NCBI GenBank assembly: GCA_050258755.1
Contig: JBLMZI010000002.1
Location: 1 to 64,000, forward strand
Reading direction: 5' to 3'
Source of the DNA: JBLMZI01 sp050258755
GTDB taxonomy: Bacteria; Bacillota; Syntrophomonadia; Syntrophomonadales; DTU052
Length of the DNA stretch: 64,000 nt
Notes under the pieces: model-generated
Seen by the model: only the letters and a program-made list of their open reading frames with translations
What the model was told of the DNA's origin: nothing
Databases searched by the model: none
In this document: piece by piece, positions 9,162-17,109 of the stretch
Layout of the letters: each line of letters starts with the position of its first letter
How positions within the stretch are numbered: position 1 is the stretch's first letter
Made by a program: the position numbers and the translations under genes

Positions 9162-9288
9162 ATCGCTCATCTCTCCAGAACAAGTAACAGTCCAGGCAAA
9201 TCTGATCTCCTTTACGGTTATCCGACGGCGCCTCGCCGTCAAACAGCTTGCCGCACTTGGTACATCGAACCACGACATCTTTCTTCAT
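9160..9288 (-). CDS. Small zinc-ribbon protein, 42 aa
   Basis: A 42-codon frame is too short for ordinary ORF cut-offs. It encodes CTKCG at residues 9-13 and CLDC at residues 31-34, a two-CxxC treble-clef or zinc-ribbon arrangement, ending YLFWRDER. AGGA lies five bases before the ATG, and the stop falls in the strong terminator at 9132-9161, which supports a real gene. Function unknown; similar tiny proteins bind zinc and act as partners of larger enzymes or nucleic acids. Confidence 0.7.
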   Translation of the reverse strand: MKKDVVVRCTKCGKLFDGEAPSDNRKGDQICLDCYLFWRDER

Positions 9289-9767
9289 TAATATCCTGGC
9301 GCCGGCCTTTCCCCGGCGCATTCCCCTTTCCGCACGCGTGCTTTCCCCTTATTCTTGCCGCTCGTCACGCAAGCTATCCAGTACTGTCGCAGTGCGTTTT
9401 TGAAGAAAGCCCGCGGGGGGGGCTTGACGCGGATAACCCGCTCCCGTCTGGGTTTCAGATTTATTGTGTGCTGGCGGCTTCGGCGAGGTTGCCTGGTGGT
9501 GCCGTGTAAACTAGCGGTGCTTTCGGGAGCCAGGGGGCTGTGCCTCCTCTGCCTCCGGGCCTGCAGCGTAATCATAGCTTGGGTTTTTTCCGGACCTGCC
9601 GGCACTCGCCGGGTTAAGCCGCTTCAAGCCTGTGAGCTGGTTCGTTTCGCCCGGTTTCTCTTCTCCGGGTATCCTGTAACAAGTGACTGAAAAGAGCCGT
9701 TAGGCTGTTATCATAGCGGGGTGGGTGGGCTTTTTCCTAAAGAGATTGTGGGGCAAAAGGCTCGCTT
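9289..9767. other. GC-rich region without a convincing gene
   Basis: About 480 bp separate the zinc ribbon from the next repeat. Frames on both strands are open for 100 or so codons (9355-9690 plus, 9288-9605 minus) but are Arg/Pro/Cys-rich, have no credible ribosome site and look like GC-driven artefacts. Potential stems are visible, for example GCTCCCG (9440-9446) with CGGGAGC (9524-9530) and several local hairpins in 9460-9560, then a T6 run at about 9583. A structured RNA or decayed repeat is possible; I recognise no known RNA family. Confidence 0.3.
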
Positions 9768-9984
9768 GTGGGGAAGGCGGTTCCCTTATCATGCCGTTGC
9801 CGACGAGCCGTCATAACATCCGGTGAAGTGTAAGAAAAATTGCGGGTTCTGACCGGCATGGAGGCCGGTCACCTGGGACTCGGCAAGGATGCCGGGTGTC
9901 CCAGGTTGGTTCCGCAATTCTTACGCAAGCCGCGATGTTATAGGCGAGGAGGCGTGGGCCTGATAAGGGAACCGCCTTCCCCAC
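9768..9984 (+). repeat. Structured intergenic repeat, copy 2 (complete)
   Basis: A 217-bp element folds end to end. The outer arms 9769-9791 and 9961-9983 are a perfect 23-bp inverted repeat. Inside are the conserved pair GCCGACGAGCC (9799-9809) and GGCGAGGAGGC (9943-9953), then stem ATAACATC/GATGTTAT, then GTAAG...AATTGCGG with CCGCAATT-CTTAC, then two terminal hairpins: GACCGGC-ATGGAG-GCCGGTC at 9851-9870, and CCTGGGA...TCCCAGG at 9872-9905. There is no ORF or transposase. The same order is found at 11455 and 25955 with different arm sequences. Confidence 0.85.
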
Positions 9985-10014
9985 GTCATTCGCCAGGCCA
10001 GCACAACCTAGCCC

Positions 10015-10030
10015 AGGCGAGGAGGCGTAG
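10015..10030 (+). repeat. Orphan copy of the repeat's 3' conserved segment
   Basis: AGGCGAGGAGGCGTAG recurs 30 bp downstream of copy 2, without its partner segment GCCGACGAGCC or matching arms. It may be the remnant of an older element into or next to which copy 2 was inserted. Confidence 0.55.
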
Positions 10031-10070
10031 GCCCGCCAGGCGACCAGCCGCCACCACGCCCCCTCCCCGA

Positions 10071-10105
10071 TTGACTAGAACCAAATTCTAGAATATGATT
10101 CTAAT
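10071..10105 (+). promoter_or_regulatory. Promoter/operator of the TetR gene; leaderless start
   Basis: TTGACT (10071-10076), a 17-bp spacer and TATGAT (10094-10099) form a near-consensus promoter. A start site about seven bases past the -10 falls at the A of the ATG (10106), so the mRNA is probably leaderless; no Shine-Dalgarno is present. The promoter is covered by repeated TAGAAT half-sites arranged as TAGAA-N5-TTCTA (10075-10089), TTCTAGAA (10086-10093) and AGAAT-ATG-ATTCT (10090-10102), as expected for autorepression by a TetR dimer. Confidence 0.7.
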
Positions 10106-10717
10106 ATGAAGAAGACCGAATCAAAGCACCAGAAATCAGAAAACCGCCAGAAAGACATTCTGCAGGCCGCACTCGCGTGTTTCACCGAGATGGGCTATGA
10201 TTCTGCAAGCATATCCGATATCTGCAGCCGCGCCGGCGCCAGCGTCGGCAGCTTATACCACCATTTCGGCAGCAAAGAACAGCTTGCCGCCCAGCTCTAC
10301 GTCAGCGGAATCGAAACCTATCAAACCGGGATCCTGGCAGCTTTGCAGCAGCATGCCGATCCCCGGGAAACCGTTGCCGCCGTTATCCGTTATCACCTCT
10401 GGTGGGTCGAGCATTACCGGGATTGGGCCATCTATTTGTCCCGCATGCGGCACGCCCCCTTCATGTTCGGCACCGAAGGCGAACTGCGCCGGCTTAACCA
10501 ATCGTTCGGTCAGACCCTTTCTCAGTGGTTTAACCAGCAGCAGCAAGCCAGAACGATCCGTCCGATGAACCTCGGTCTTTTCATTGCGCTCCTGCTCGGC
10601 CCGGTTCAGGAGTACACCCGGCTTTACCTTGCCGGCGTTCCCTGTACCCCGCTCGAGGAGGCCGCAGCTGAACTGTCCAGGGCAGCCTGGCTGGCTATGA
10701 GGAATGATACCGCCTGA
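10106..10717 (+). CDS. TetR/AcrR-family transcriptional regulator
   Basis: The 203-residue protein has a TetR N-terminal HTH (about 15-60: ILQAALACFTEMGYDSASISDICSRAGASVGSLYHHFGSKEQL), followed by a ligand-binding helical domain rich in Trp/His (YHLWWVEHYRDWAIYL). It begins directly at the predicted transcription start, and the operator-like repeats lie in its own promoter. The gene 47 bp downstream (172 aa) is probably cotranscribed and may be the regulated function. Ligand unknown. Confidence 0.9.
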   Translation: MKKTESKHQKSENRQKDILQAALACFTEMGYDSASISDICSRAGASVGSLYHHFGSKEQLAAQLYVSGIETYQTGILAALQQHADPRETVAAVIRYHLWWVEHYRDWAIYLSRMRHAPFMFGTEGELRRLNQSFGQTLSQWFNQQQQARTIRPMNLGLFIALLLGPVQEYTRLYLAGVPCTPLEEAAAELSRAAWLAMRNDTA

Positions 10718-10764
10718 GGCCGGAGCGTGCCCGTGTCTGTACCGAAAGAACAGGAGGATCTTGC

Positions 10765-11283
10765 ATGGTCACTTCCCCCGAAACCTACCTGCTGGACCGG
10801 GACCAGGAGCACGAACTTCTGGTTAAATGCTGGATGACCCATGACGCCATGTGGTTCTATCACTGTACGCAGAAACTGGGCATCGAATCGGCCAACCAGC
10901 TAAACCTGTCGGCTGTCCGCGGAACCGCCACTTTCGAAGCCCTTCGGATCTATAAGGCGTTCGGCCGCCGGGACGTTAAAACCTTCGAAGATGTAAAAGA
11001 ATACCTCACCAGAGGCCTCAGCCTTTTCGCCGCCGATTTCATGGGCTTTAACCTTTCCTTCCCGGCTCACAACATCTTCCGCTGGGAAGTACCGAACTGC
11101 TTTGTTTTTCAAGGCGTCAACAAACTCGGCCTGATTAGCCAGTACCAGTGCGGCGTCATCGAACGCTGCAAAACCTGGCTCGACACCCTCGGCGTCAAGT
11201 ACGCCCTCACCCCCGAAAACCAGGGCTGCCAGAAACTCAAAACCAACGGCTGCGTCTGGGAATTCCGCTTCGAACTCGAATAA
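10765..11283 (+). CDS. Conserved hypothetical protein (DUF6125-like)
   Basis: The 172-residue soluble protein contains MTHDAMWFYHCTQKLGIESANQLN near the N-terminus and a Cys-rich second half (NCFVFQG, YQCGVIERCKTWLD, ENQGCQKLKTNGCVWEFRFE). It resembles a family of about 170-180 aa clostridial proteins that I recall as DUF6125, related to L-2-amino-thiazoline-4-carboxylate hydrolase-like proteins; this assignment is from memory and tentative. GGAGG lies seven bases before the ATG. It follows the TetR gene with a 47-bp gap, so the two form a likely operon. Confidence 0.6.
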   Translation: MVTSPETYLLDRDQEHELLVKCWMTHDAMWFYHCTQKLGIESANQLNLSAVRGTATFEALRIYKAFGRRDVKTFEDVKEYLTRGLSLFAADFMGFNLSFPAHNIFRWEVPNCFVFQGVNKLGLISQYQCGVIERCKTWLDTLGVKYALTPENQGCQKLKTNGCVWEFRFELE

Positions 11284-11454
11284 GGCCAAAACCAAATTCC
11301 ACAAACAATCGGCTTTTTGTTCCCCGAACAAAAAGCCATTTCTTTTCTTGATACGCAGAGTTGTGATGACTAATTAAGTGTATGGATAAATCGTTGGTTC
11401 CGCACGGCAAGGATGGCCTTCGAGTTCGCTCCTTCGAGTTCGGTCAGGCAAACT

Positions 11455-11676
11455 GGTGTGGGGGCAAGCTGGTTCCTGGGAAGCCGGTTTCCGACGAGCC
11501 GTTATACTTCCCGGTGACGCTGAGGATCAGTTGCAGGTTCTGCCCGGCATGGAGGCCGGGCACCTGAGAAGTGGCATGGATGCCACGTTCTCAGGTTGGT
11601 TCTGCAACCCGAAGCAAGCCGGAGAAGTATAGGCGAGGAGGCGTGGGCTTCCCAGGAACCAGCTTGCCCCCATGCC
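11455..11676 (+). repeat. Structured intergenic repeat, copy 3 (complete)
   Basis: A 222-bp element with outer arms 11455-11485 and 11646-11676: 26 bp pair perfectly (11460-11485 with 11646-11671), and the outermost six positions pair if two G-U wobbles are allowed. It contains CCGACGAGCC (11491-11500) opposite GGCGAGGAGGC (about 11632-11642), a second stem ATACTTC/GAAGTAT, a third GTTGCAG/CTGCAAC, and two apical hairpins with GGCATGGAGGCC- and GGCATGGATGCC-type sequences. It fills the gap between the 172-aa gene and fapA; the rest of 11284-11818 shows nothing else. Confidence 0.85.
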
Positions 11677-11818
11677 CCCCGCCAGCCCGCGCGCGAAAAA
11701 GCAGGAACAACCGCCCTAAACATCGAATGCAATCACCAGAGGGATTAAAGCACCACCTTTGCTCCCCATCCGCTCCATGCAGCCGCTTATAACCATAACC
11801 GGGAACGAGGTGATTTTC

Positions 11819-13828
11819 TTGCCTCAGACGTTTGAGTTTCAGGGAAAAGGCCTGGACAAAACCATCGAAGCAGCCCTGGAAGAACTGAAGGTCAGCCGGG
11901 AAGCGGTTGACATCGAGGTGCTGCAGGCAGGAAACCCTGGACTTCTAGGTCTGGGGGCTACCCCCACTCGGATTCAGGTTACCCTCAAAGCGAAAGCAAC
12001 CGGATCATCCACCGCTCATCCGCTGGCCGATCCTGAAACCCGTCCAGCGGAGCCAGTGCCGTCCGAAACCGAACCCAAACCGGAAACCGCCGACCGCGAC
12101 GGGCTTCTTTCCTATGTAAACGGAAAACTGGAGATCACACCGCCGGTCGGTATCGGACGCCACGGCGTCATCGTTCCGTCTTCGATGGTACAGGTTTCCG
12201 TGAATGGTCACCCGACAATCTATCCTTCGCCGGTCCGGCCGAACGACAAGGTTGAAATCATCATCGCGGCCCCGCCGCCGCTCAAACCCTTTGAAATCGA
12301 ACTCAGCGATGACCACATGAAGGCTTACCTGATGGTCAGTCCCTCGGTGGCCTGGGAATACTATCTGACCGATCACGAACCGTCGAACAAACTGGAACTG
12401 GTCCCGTCCAAACGAACCGTTCCTGCCCCGCCGGTTGAAATAACCGAAGTGATGAAGGCCATTCACGAGGCGGGCATCGTGTTCGGTCTGGACCAGGGTT
12501 TGGTGGATGAGACCGTCAAAGCGGCTTCCGGAGAAAAAGTCACCATCGCGCAAGGTACCCCCCTGAAGGAGCCGATCGACGGCAAAGCGGAAATTCTGTT
12601 CGAAACCGCCGCGGATGTCAAGCCGGATCAACTGTACGTCGACTATCGCGAGATGAATAAGATCATTTCGGTCGAACCGGGAAACGTTCTGGCCCGCATC
12701 CTTCCGCCAGTGGAAGGAACGCCCGGCAAAACCGTAACTGGAGAAGACATTCCCTGCCGCCCGGCCAAAACCGCCACCCTGACCGCAGGACACGGCATCC
12801 GTATGTTCGACGACGCTCTGGTCGCCGAAGTAAGCGGCCGTCCTGAATTAAAGGGCACCACGGTCAATATGCTGCCAATCCTGACGTTTAACAAGGATAT
12901 CACGATCGACAGCGGCAATGTTCACTTTCACGGCGATGTCGTGATTCACGGCAATGTCTCGCCTGGTATGACGATCGAAGCGGACGGTCTGATCACCATT
13001 GACGGCGTGGTCGAGCAATCAGTCATCACCGCCCGGGATGGCGTCATTACCCTGGGCCGGGTAATCAACTCGGTCGTTCGGGCCGGCGGCGCTTATGCCG
13101 CCCGGGCCAAGCTGCTCCCCGTTGCGAAGCAGATGCTGACCAATCTCGAAATCCTGAATGAAGGCATCCAGGAAGTCAATTTCCGCATGACCAAGGATGG
13201 TCTATCCCCGGCACCCACGGGCCGGATCATTCATCTCCTGATCACGAATAAACTGAACCAGATTCCCAGGCTGTCCAAAGAACTGGCCGATCTGTGCGCG
13301 GAAAAGGGGATCGAACTGACCGGTGACGAAAAAAAGATGTTTGAACTGATCACATCCCTGGTCGGCTTCAGTGGGCAGCAGCATGCCGGATTTGACAACC
13401 CGGTCGGCAAGGTGGCCGAGATGCTCCGGGAATGGGTCAGCGATACCGAAATACAGCTTCACAAACGGTCGGACGTGTACCTGACTTATGCCCTGAAGAG
13501 CAATATTTTTGCCACCGGGAAAATTATTGTGGAAGGCCAGGGCTGTCTGAACTCGGCCTTAAGCTCCGGTGACGCGGTCCTCATCAAGGGTTCCCCCGGG
13601 GTTTTTCGTGGGGGCCAAATTCAAGCTTTCGCCGATGTATTCGTCAATGACGCCGGTTCTGACCTTTCGCTGACCCGGATTGAAACCGGTGAAAACCATA
13701 AAATCGTCTGCAGCAAGATCTCGGGCAGTTGCATGTTCAACCTGGGAAGATTGAGCATGCGCATCGACGAACCGCGCGGTTCGACGGTAATCTATTTGGA
13801 TGAAGACCGAAGTATAAGGATCAGGTGA
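11819..13828 (+). CDS. FapA-family (DUF342) protein with N-terminal Jag-N domain
   Basis: The 669-residue cytoplasmic protein starts with a Jag-N/SpoIIIJ-associated domain (FEFQGKGLDKTIEAALEELKVSREAVDIEVLQ, GLLGLGATPTRIQV). It continues as a FapA/DUF342 protein, with a beta-helical middle (DITIDSGNVHFHGDVVIHGNVSPGMTIEADGLITIDGVVEQSVITARDG) and a helical insertion before the C-terminal beta repeats. FapA-type proteins are linked to polar localisation of flagellar proteins and cell-size control, but no flagellar gene lies here. I chose TTG at 11819 because GAGGTG lies seven bases upstream and it places the Jag-N motif at the N-terminus; the frame opens 20 codons earlier. Its stop overlaps the next start (TGATG). 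Confidence 0.8.
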   Translation: MPQTFEFQGKGLDKTIEAALEELKVSREAVDIEVLQAGNPGLLGLGATPTRIQVTLKAKATGSSTAHPLADPETRPAEPVPSETEPKPETADRDGLLSYVNGKLEITPPVGIGRHGVIVPSSMVQVSVNGHPTIYPSPVRPNDKVEIIIAAPPPLKPFEIELSDDHMKAYLMVSPSVAWEYYLTDHEPSNKLELVPSKRTVPAPPVEITEVMKAIHEAGIVFGLDQGLVDETVKAASGEKVTIAQGTPLKEPIDGKAEILFETAADVKPDQLYVDYREMNKIISVEPGNVLARILPPVEGTPGKTVTGEDIPCRPAKTATLTAGHGIRMFDDALVAEVSGRPELKGTTVNMLPILTFNKDITIDSGNVHFHGDVVIHGNVSPGMTIEADGLITIDGVVEQSVITARDGVITLGRVINSVVRAGGAYAARAKLLPVAKQMLTNLEILNEGIQEVNFRMTKDGLSPAPTGRIIHLLITNKLNQIPRLSKELADLCAEKGIELTGDEKKMFELITSLVGFSGQQHAGFDNPVGKVAEMLREWVSDTEIQLHKRSDVYLTYALKSNIFATGKIIVEGQGCLNSALSSGDAVLIKGSPGVFRGGQIQAFADVFVNDAGSDLSLTRIETGENHKIVCSKISGSCMFNLGRLSMRIDEPRGSTVIYLDEDRSIRIR

Positions 13829-14682
13829 TGACGATGAAAATCCGGTTGTGGTGTGAAGACTCCAATCTGCGTGAAACGGTGGCCGCCGCCTTGTCTGGTT
13901 TCCCGCTGGAATCGTCTGGCGCATTCCCGCCGCTTTCGGTCTTTGAGGCCGATACCCTGGGCATCGGGTGGTATGCCAACCCCGATCAGGCGCGGCAGGA
14001 CAGTTCGTCGATCGAGGCCGCTCAGGCGCGCGGCCTTGGGGTGCTGATCCTGACCAGATCCCCCTGGGAACTGCTGCGTGAATCCTGGGTCCGTCCGGAA
14101 AATCGAGTCTACCTCGCTGAACCGGTCCCGGCTGAATTCCTTTCGGAGCTGGTCCACCGCGCCGCATTCAGTTTTCAACAGTTCCAGCAAAATGAGGCGT
14201 TCGCCAATCTGTTTTTCCTGATCTGGGCCATCCGAATCCAGACCGATTATCCCGATTGGGATCGCGTATTTCACGGTATTCTGGGCGCGATCGCGGCCAG
14301 CTATGGAGGCATCCGGGCGCTTTTGATCATGGCGGAACACGGCGAAGACCCCCCGCGAGTTCTCGCCAGTGAAGGATTTCCGCTCCGGACCGAGGTTTTG
14401 TCCGAGTCCCTGTCAACCTGGAGGCGGCTGGATGATCCCGAGGAGGGGCCGCCACTGGCCGAACAATGGGTGCGCAGCGTCTATCGCAGCATGCATTACC
14501 CGTATGACGACACCACCGCATTGTATTTCCCCATCGTGTTCCGGAAACGGCTTGAAGGCTACCTTTATATTGAGTGCCATTACACGGAAAATGTCGTGGA
14601 TCTGGGACGTATGATCACGCATTTCATCAGTGACTTGATCCGAATTTTCCATCTGGAGTCTCTGGCCGGTAATGCCGAGTGA
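13828..14682 (+). CDS. Pseudo-receiver/GAF-like signalling protein
   Basis: The 284-residue protein begins with about 115 residues resembling a receiver fold (MKIRLWCEDSNLRETVAAALSG, LGVLILTRSPWELL, RVYLAEPVPAEFLSELV) but lacking the phospho-Asp in a DxxMP context. A linker helix and a GAF-like domain follow (YPDWDRVFHGILGAIAASYGGIRALLIMAEHGE, ALYFPIVFRKRLEGYLYIECHYTENVV). The ATG overlaps the fapA stop, with AAGGA seven bases upstream, so translation is coupled. Function unknown; probably a ligand- or partner-binding regulator working with FapA or the REC-PAS protein downstream. Confidence 0.6.
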   Translation: MTMKIRLWCEDSNLRETVAAALSGFPLESSGAFPPLSVFEADTLGIGWYANPDQARQDSSSIEAAQARGLGVLILTRSPWELLRESWVRPENRVYLAEPVPAEFLSELVHRAAFSFQQFQQNEAFANLFFLIWAIRIQTDYPDWDRVFHGILGAIAASYGGIRALLIMAEHGEDPPRVLASEGFPLRTEVLSESLSTWRRLDDPEEGPPLAEQWVRSVYRSMHYPYDDTTALYFPIVFRKRLEGYLYIECHYTENVVDLGRMITHFISDLIRIFHLESLAGNAE

Positions 14683-14748
14683 GCAAGCGTTTGAGCCGGG
14701 AAGTGCCAAGACGAAAGAACTATTGGCCGTTATGAGGAGGGGAAGCCC

Positions 14749-15594
14749 ATGAATCTCAATGATCCGAAAAACGATATCGATATCCTGGTGGTGGATGACA
14801 CCCAATTGAATCTGGCCGTGCTGACCGATCTTCTGACCGGAGAGGGCTACCAGATCCGTTCCGCGTCGAACGGCCCGGACGCCCTGACCGCCGCCTTCGA
14901 AGCGGTACCCGACCTCATTCTGCTGGATATCATCATGCCTGGCATGGATGGATATGAAGTCTGCCTGAAACTAAAAGCCGATGAGCGGACCCGTGACGTG
15001 CCGGTGATCTTTATCAGTGCACTTGACGAGGTCACCGATAAGATCATGGGATTTGAGGTCGGGGGTGTGGACTACATCCAGAAGCCGTTTCAATCTGGCG
15101 AAGTGCTCGCCCGGGTTCACACCCGCCTGACGTTGAGCCGCCTGCGCAAACAGCTGGCCAGGCAAAATGCGGAACTGTCCGCTGAAATTGAGCGGAGGAC
15201 CCAGCTGGAGGCCGAACTGCGGCAGACCAGAGCGGAGGAAGCCGAAATCATCCGTTTCATCCCGCTGATTCTGATCTGTCTCAACAGCGACGACTGTGTC
15301 ACCCAGTGGAATCCGGCTGCGCAGGAGACGCTGGAAATGGCTGCTGATGAGGTCCTGGGCAAAAAGCTGGCCGATTGCCCGATCCGCTGGAACTGGGTCC
15401 GCCTGGCTCCGGTATTTGAGGAATGCCGCAGGCTCGGTAAAATGGTCGAATCGGAAGATGTCACATTCCGCCGCGAGGACGGCTTTGACGCCGTGCTGTC
15501 GTTCGCGGTGTCGCCCATGAGCGAGGAATCCAGCACGCAGCCCGGTTTGATTATTCTTGGCACCGACATCTCGGCCTGGCGCAGCGGCAACTAA
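14749..15594 (+). CDS. Response regulator with C-terminal PAS domain
   Basis: The 281-residue protein has a canonical receiver domain (DILVVDDTQLN; phospho-Asp at about residue 60 in LILLDIIMPGMDGYE; FISALDE; QKPF), a coiled-coil linker (LRKQLARQNAELSAEIERRTQLEAELRQTRAEEAEI) and one PAS domain to the C-terminus. There is no DNA-binding, kinase or cyclase output, so it likely signals through protein contacts. GAGGAGGGGAA precedes the ATG. It lies 66 bp after the GAF-like gene in the same direction. Confidence 0.85.
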   Translation: MNLNDPKNDIDILVVDDTQLNLAVLTDLLTGEGYQIRSASNGPDALTAAFEAVPDLILLDIIMPGMDGYEVCLKLKADERTRDVPVIFISALDEVTDKIMGFEVGGVDYIQKPFQSGEVLARVHTRLTLSRLRKQLARQNAELSAEIERRTQLEAELRQTRAEEAEIIRFIPLILICLNSDDCVTQWNPAAQETLEMAADEVLGKKLADCPIRWNWVRLAPVFEECRRLGKMVESEDVTFRREDGFDAVLSFAVSPMSEESSTQPGLIILGTDISAWRSGN

Positions 15595-15678
15595 ACCGGA
15601 TTGGCCTTAGAAAAAATCAAGGTGAACGCTGTATCGCTGCCGTGAAAGCTGAACGGTCTTTGCCTTGCTGGCAAAAAT

Positions 15679-15710
15679 AAAACGCTCCGAATTCCTTTCG
15701 AAGCGTTTCT
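15679..15710. terminator. Bidirectional terminator between convergent genes
   Basis: AAACGCT (15680-15686) pairs with AGCGTTT (15702-15708), with an inner CGA/TCG. It separates the REC-PAS gene from the HD-GYP gene. Confidence 0.65.
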
Positions 15711-15737
15711 GTCCGCACTGGCCCGGTTCCCCCCGCG

Positions 15738-16808
15738 CTACATGTCGATAGTCTGGTTGATAAACTGGGTCAGCTCCTGTTCTAGATCGATCTCGTAAGA
15801 CTGGTTGACCGGCACCCCATTCTTGTTGTAAACCACTTTCACCACCGGCCGCATCGGCATCCCCTGGTTTTGGCGAATCACCAGGCACCGTTCGCCCGTA
15901 TTCAGGATCACTGCGCTGCCGGTTGGAAAAGCGGCGATATTGCCGATGAACCGTTTGACCACTTCTGCGTCATAAAACCGCCCGCTCATCGCGACCAGAT
16001 ACTCCAGCACCTGATATACCGGCATTGGTCCGGTCTCTCCTATCCCGGAAACCATATTGTCAAAGGAATTGCAGACTGCCACGATCTTGGCAACTTCATT
16101 GATATCCTTCCCGGTCAGGTGCAGCGGATAGCCTGACCCGTCAACTTTCTCATGATGCATGAGCACCGCAACCTTGGAGACCGCGCTGCAGAAGTTCTCA
16201 TGGCTTAAGAATTCAAACCCGACTTTGGGGTGCTGCTGCTGGATATATAGGTTCATCTCATCCTGGGTCCGGGTCTTCTCCAGCTCCTTCTTGTCCAGCA
16301 AAATCCTGGCTTTGCCGATATCGTGGAGAATCGAGCCCACCGCCAGTTCTTTGAGGCGCAGCTGATTGTACCCCATATGAATGCCGAGAATGGTGGAAAG
16401 CACCGTGACGTTGACCGAATGGGTATATAGATTCTCGCTGCTGGACCGGATTTCCGCGACGTTGACCATGACGTCCTTGGTGGCCAACACATCGTCGATA
16501 ATCGCATTGACCGACTTGACGATGCCTTCATTGTGCAGTTTGCCATGCTGGCTGTACCGGTCCATCATGTCCTTGATGGCGGCCTTACTGACCTGGCGGG
16601 TCTGTTCCGAAATGTTATCCTCGACCACGATCTCCTGGGAAATCTCGTCCTTAATGTAGAGCGCGTTGATGCCCAGCTGCTTCAGCTTGTTGATGTAAAA
16701 CGGCGTGAGGATAACACCCTGTGATAGCAAAACGCGTCCGGTGTCGTCATACAGCTGTTTGCCCAGGATTTCGTCACCCCTAAGGTGTTCGATGCGAACC
16801 AGGCGCAT
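15738..16808 (-). CDS. HD-GYP domain protein, probable c-di-GMP phosphodiesterase
   Basis: The 356-residue protein has an N-terminal domain common to HD-GYP proteins (DEILGKQLYDDTGRVLLSQGVILTPFYINKLKQLGINALYIKDE) and a C-terminal HD-GYP domain: SILHDIGKARI supplies the HD pair, VLMHHEKVDGSGYPLHLTGKDIN gives the HHExxDGxGYP signature, and VCNSFDNM follows. The metal ligands visible are intact, so hydrolysis of c-di-GMP is expected. The ATG at 16808 has GGAGG eight bases upstream; a longer frame exists but lacks a ribosome site. It is divergent from the large kinase at 17110. Confidence 0.9.
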   Translation of the reverse strand: MRLVRIEHLRGDEILGKQLYDDTGRVLLSQGVILTPFYINKLKQLGINALYIKDEISQEIVVEDNISEQTRQVSKAAIKDMMDRYSQHGKLHNEGIVKSVNAIIDDVLATKDVMVNVAEIRSSSENLYTHSVNVTVLSTILGIHMGYNQLRLKELAVGSILHDIGKARILLDKKELEKTRTQDEMNLYIQQQHPKVGFEFLSHENFCSAVSKVAVLMHHEKVDGSGYPLHLTGKDINEVAKIVAVCNSFDNMVSGIGETGPMPVYQVLEYLVAMSGRFYDAEVVKRFIGNIAAFPTGSAVILNTGERCLVIRQNQGMPMRPVVKVVYNKNGVPVNQSYEIDLEQELTQFINQTIDM

Positions 16809-17109
16809 AGGCGGAACCTCCAATGTTTTTCTATATAGGAATGCCGGATGAATGATTCGGAAGATCAACCGCTTACTACCATAGTATCCAGTCCGGCTAT
16901 GTTTCGGCAATACCGAATCCTGCTATTCCCTGGTTCAGGGAAAGACTGACCCCGCGGAAACTGGAATAACGGGAAAGGAACCCGCCTCTTTTTGTCGAAC
17001 AAATCTATGTAGAAGAAGCTTTCGTCGGTTTCGCCTTTGCCGCTGCATAAATCACACTTCAGGCAAAAACTTCACGAATCTGGGCTTACGAATACCGGAG
17101 GCAAACACA
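16809..17109. other. Divergent intergenic region
   Basis: About 300 bp lie between the HD-GYP and multi-PAS kinase genes. I see no ORF and no confident promoter. A GGCAAAAAC...GGCTTACG...CCGGAGGC pattern near 17060-17104 recalls a GEMM riboswitch only superficially and was rejected. Confidence 0.3.

Noticed and set aside
9288..9690. Overlapping frames of about 105-111 codons on both strands
   Set aside because: Cys/Arg/Pro-rich, no ribosome site and no similarity; treated as non-coding.
17060..17109. GEMM-like (c-di-GMP riboswitch) pattern upstream of the multi-PAS kinase
   Set aside because: Only short pieces such as GGCAAAAAC and CCGGAGGC fit; the paired regions and the conserved tetraloop/receptor are absent, and GGAGG is the ribosome site.
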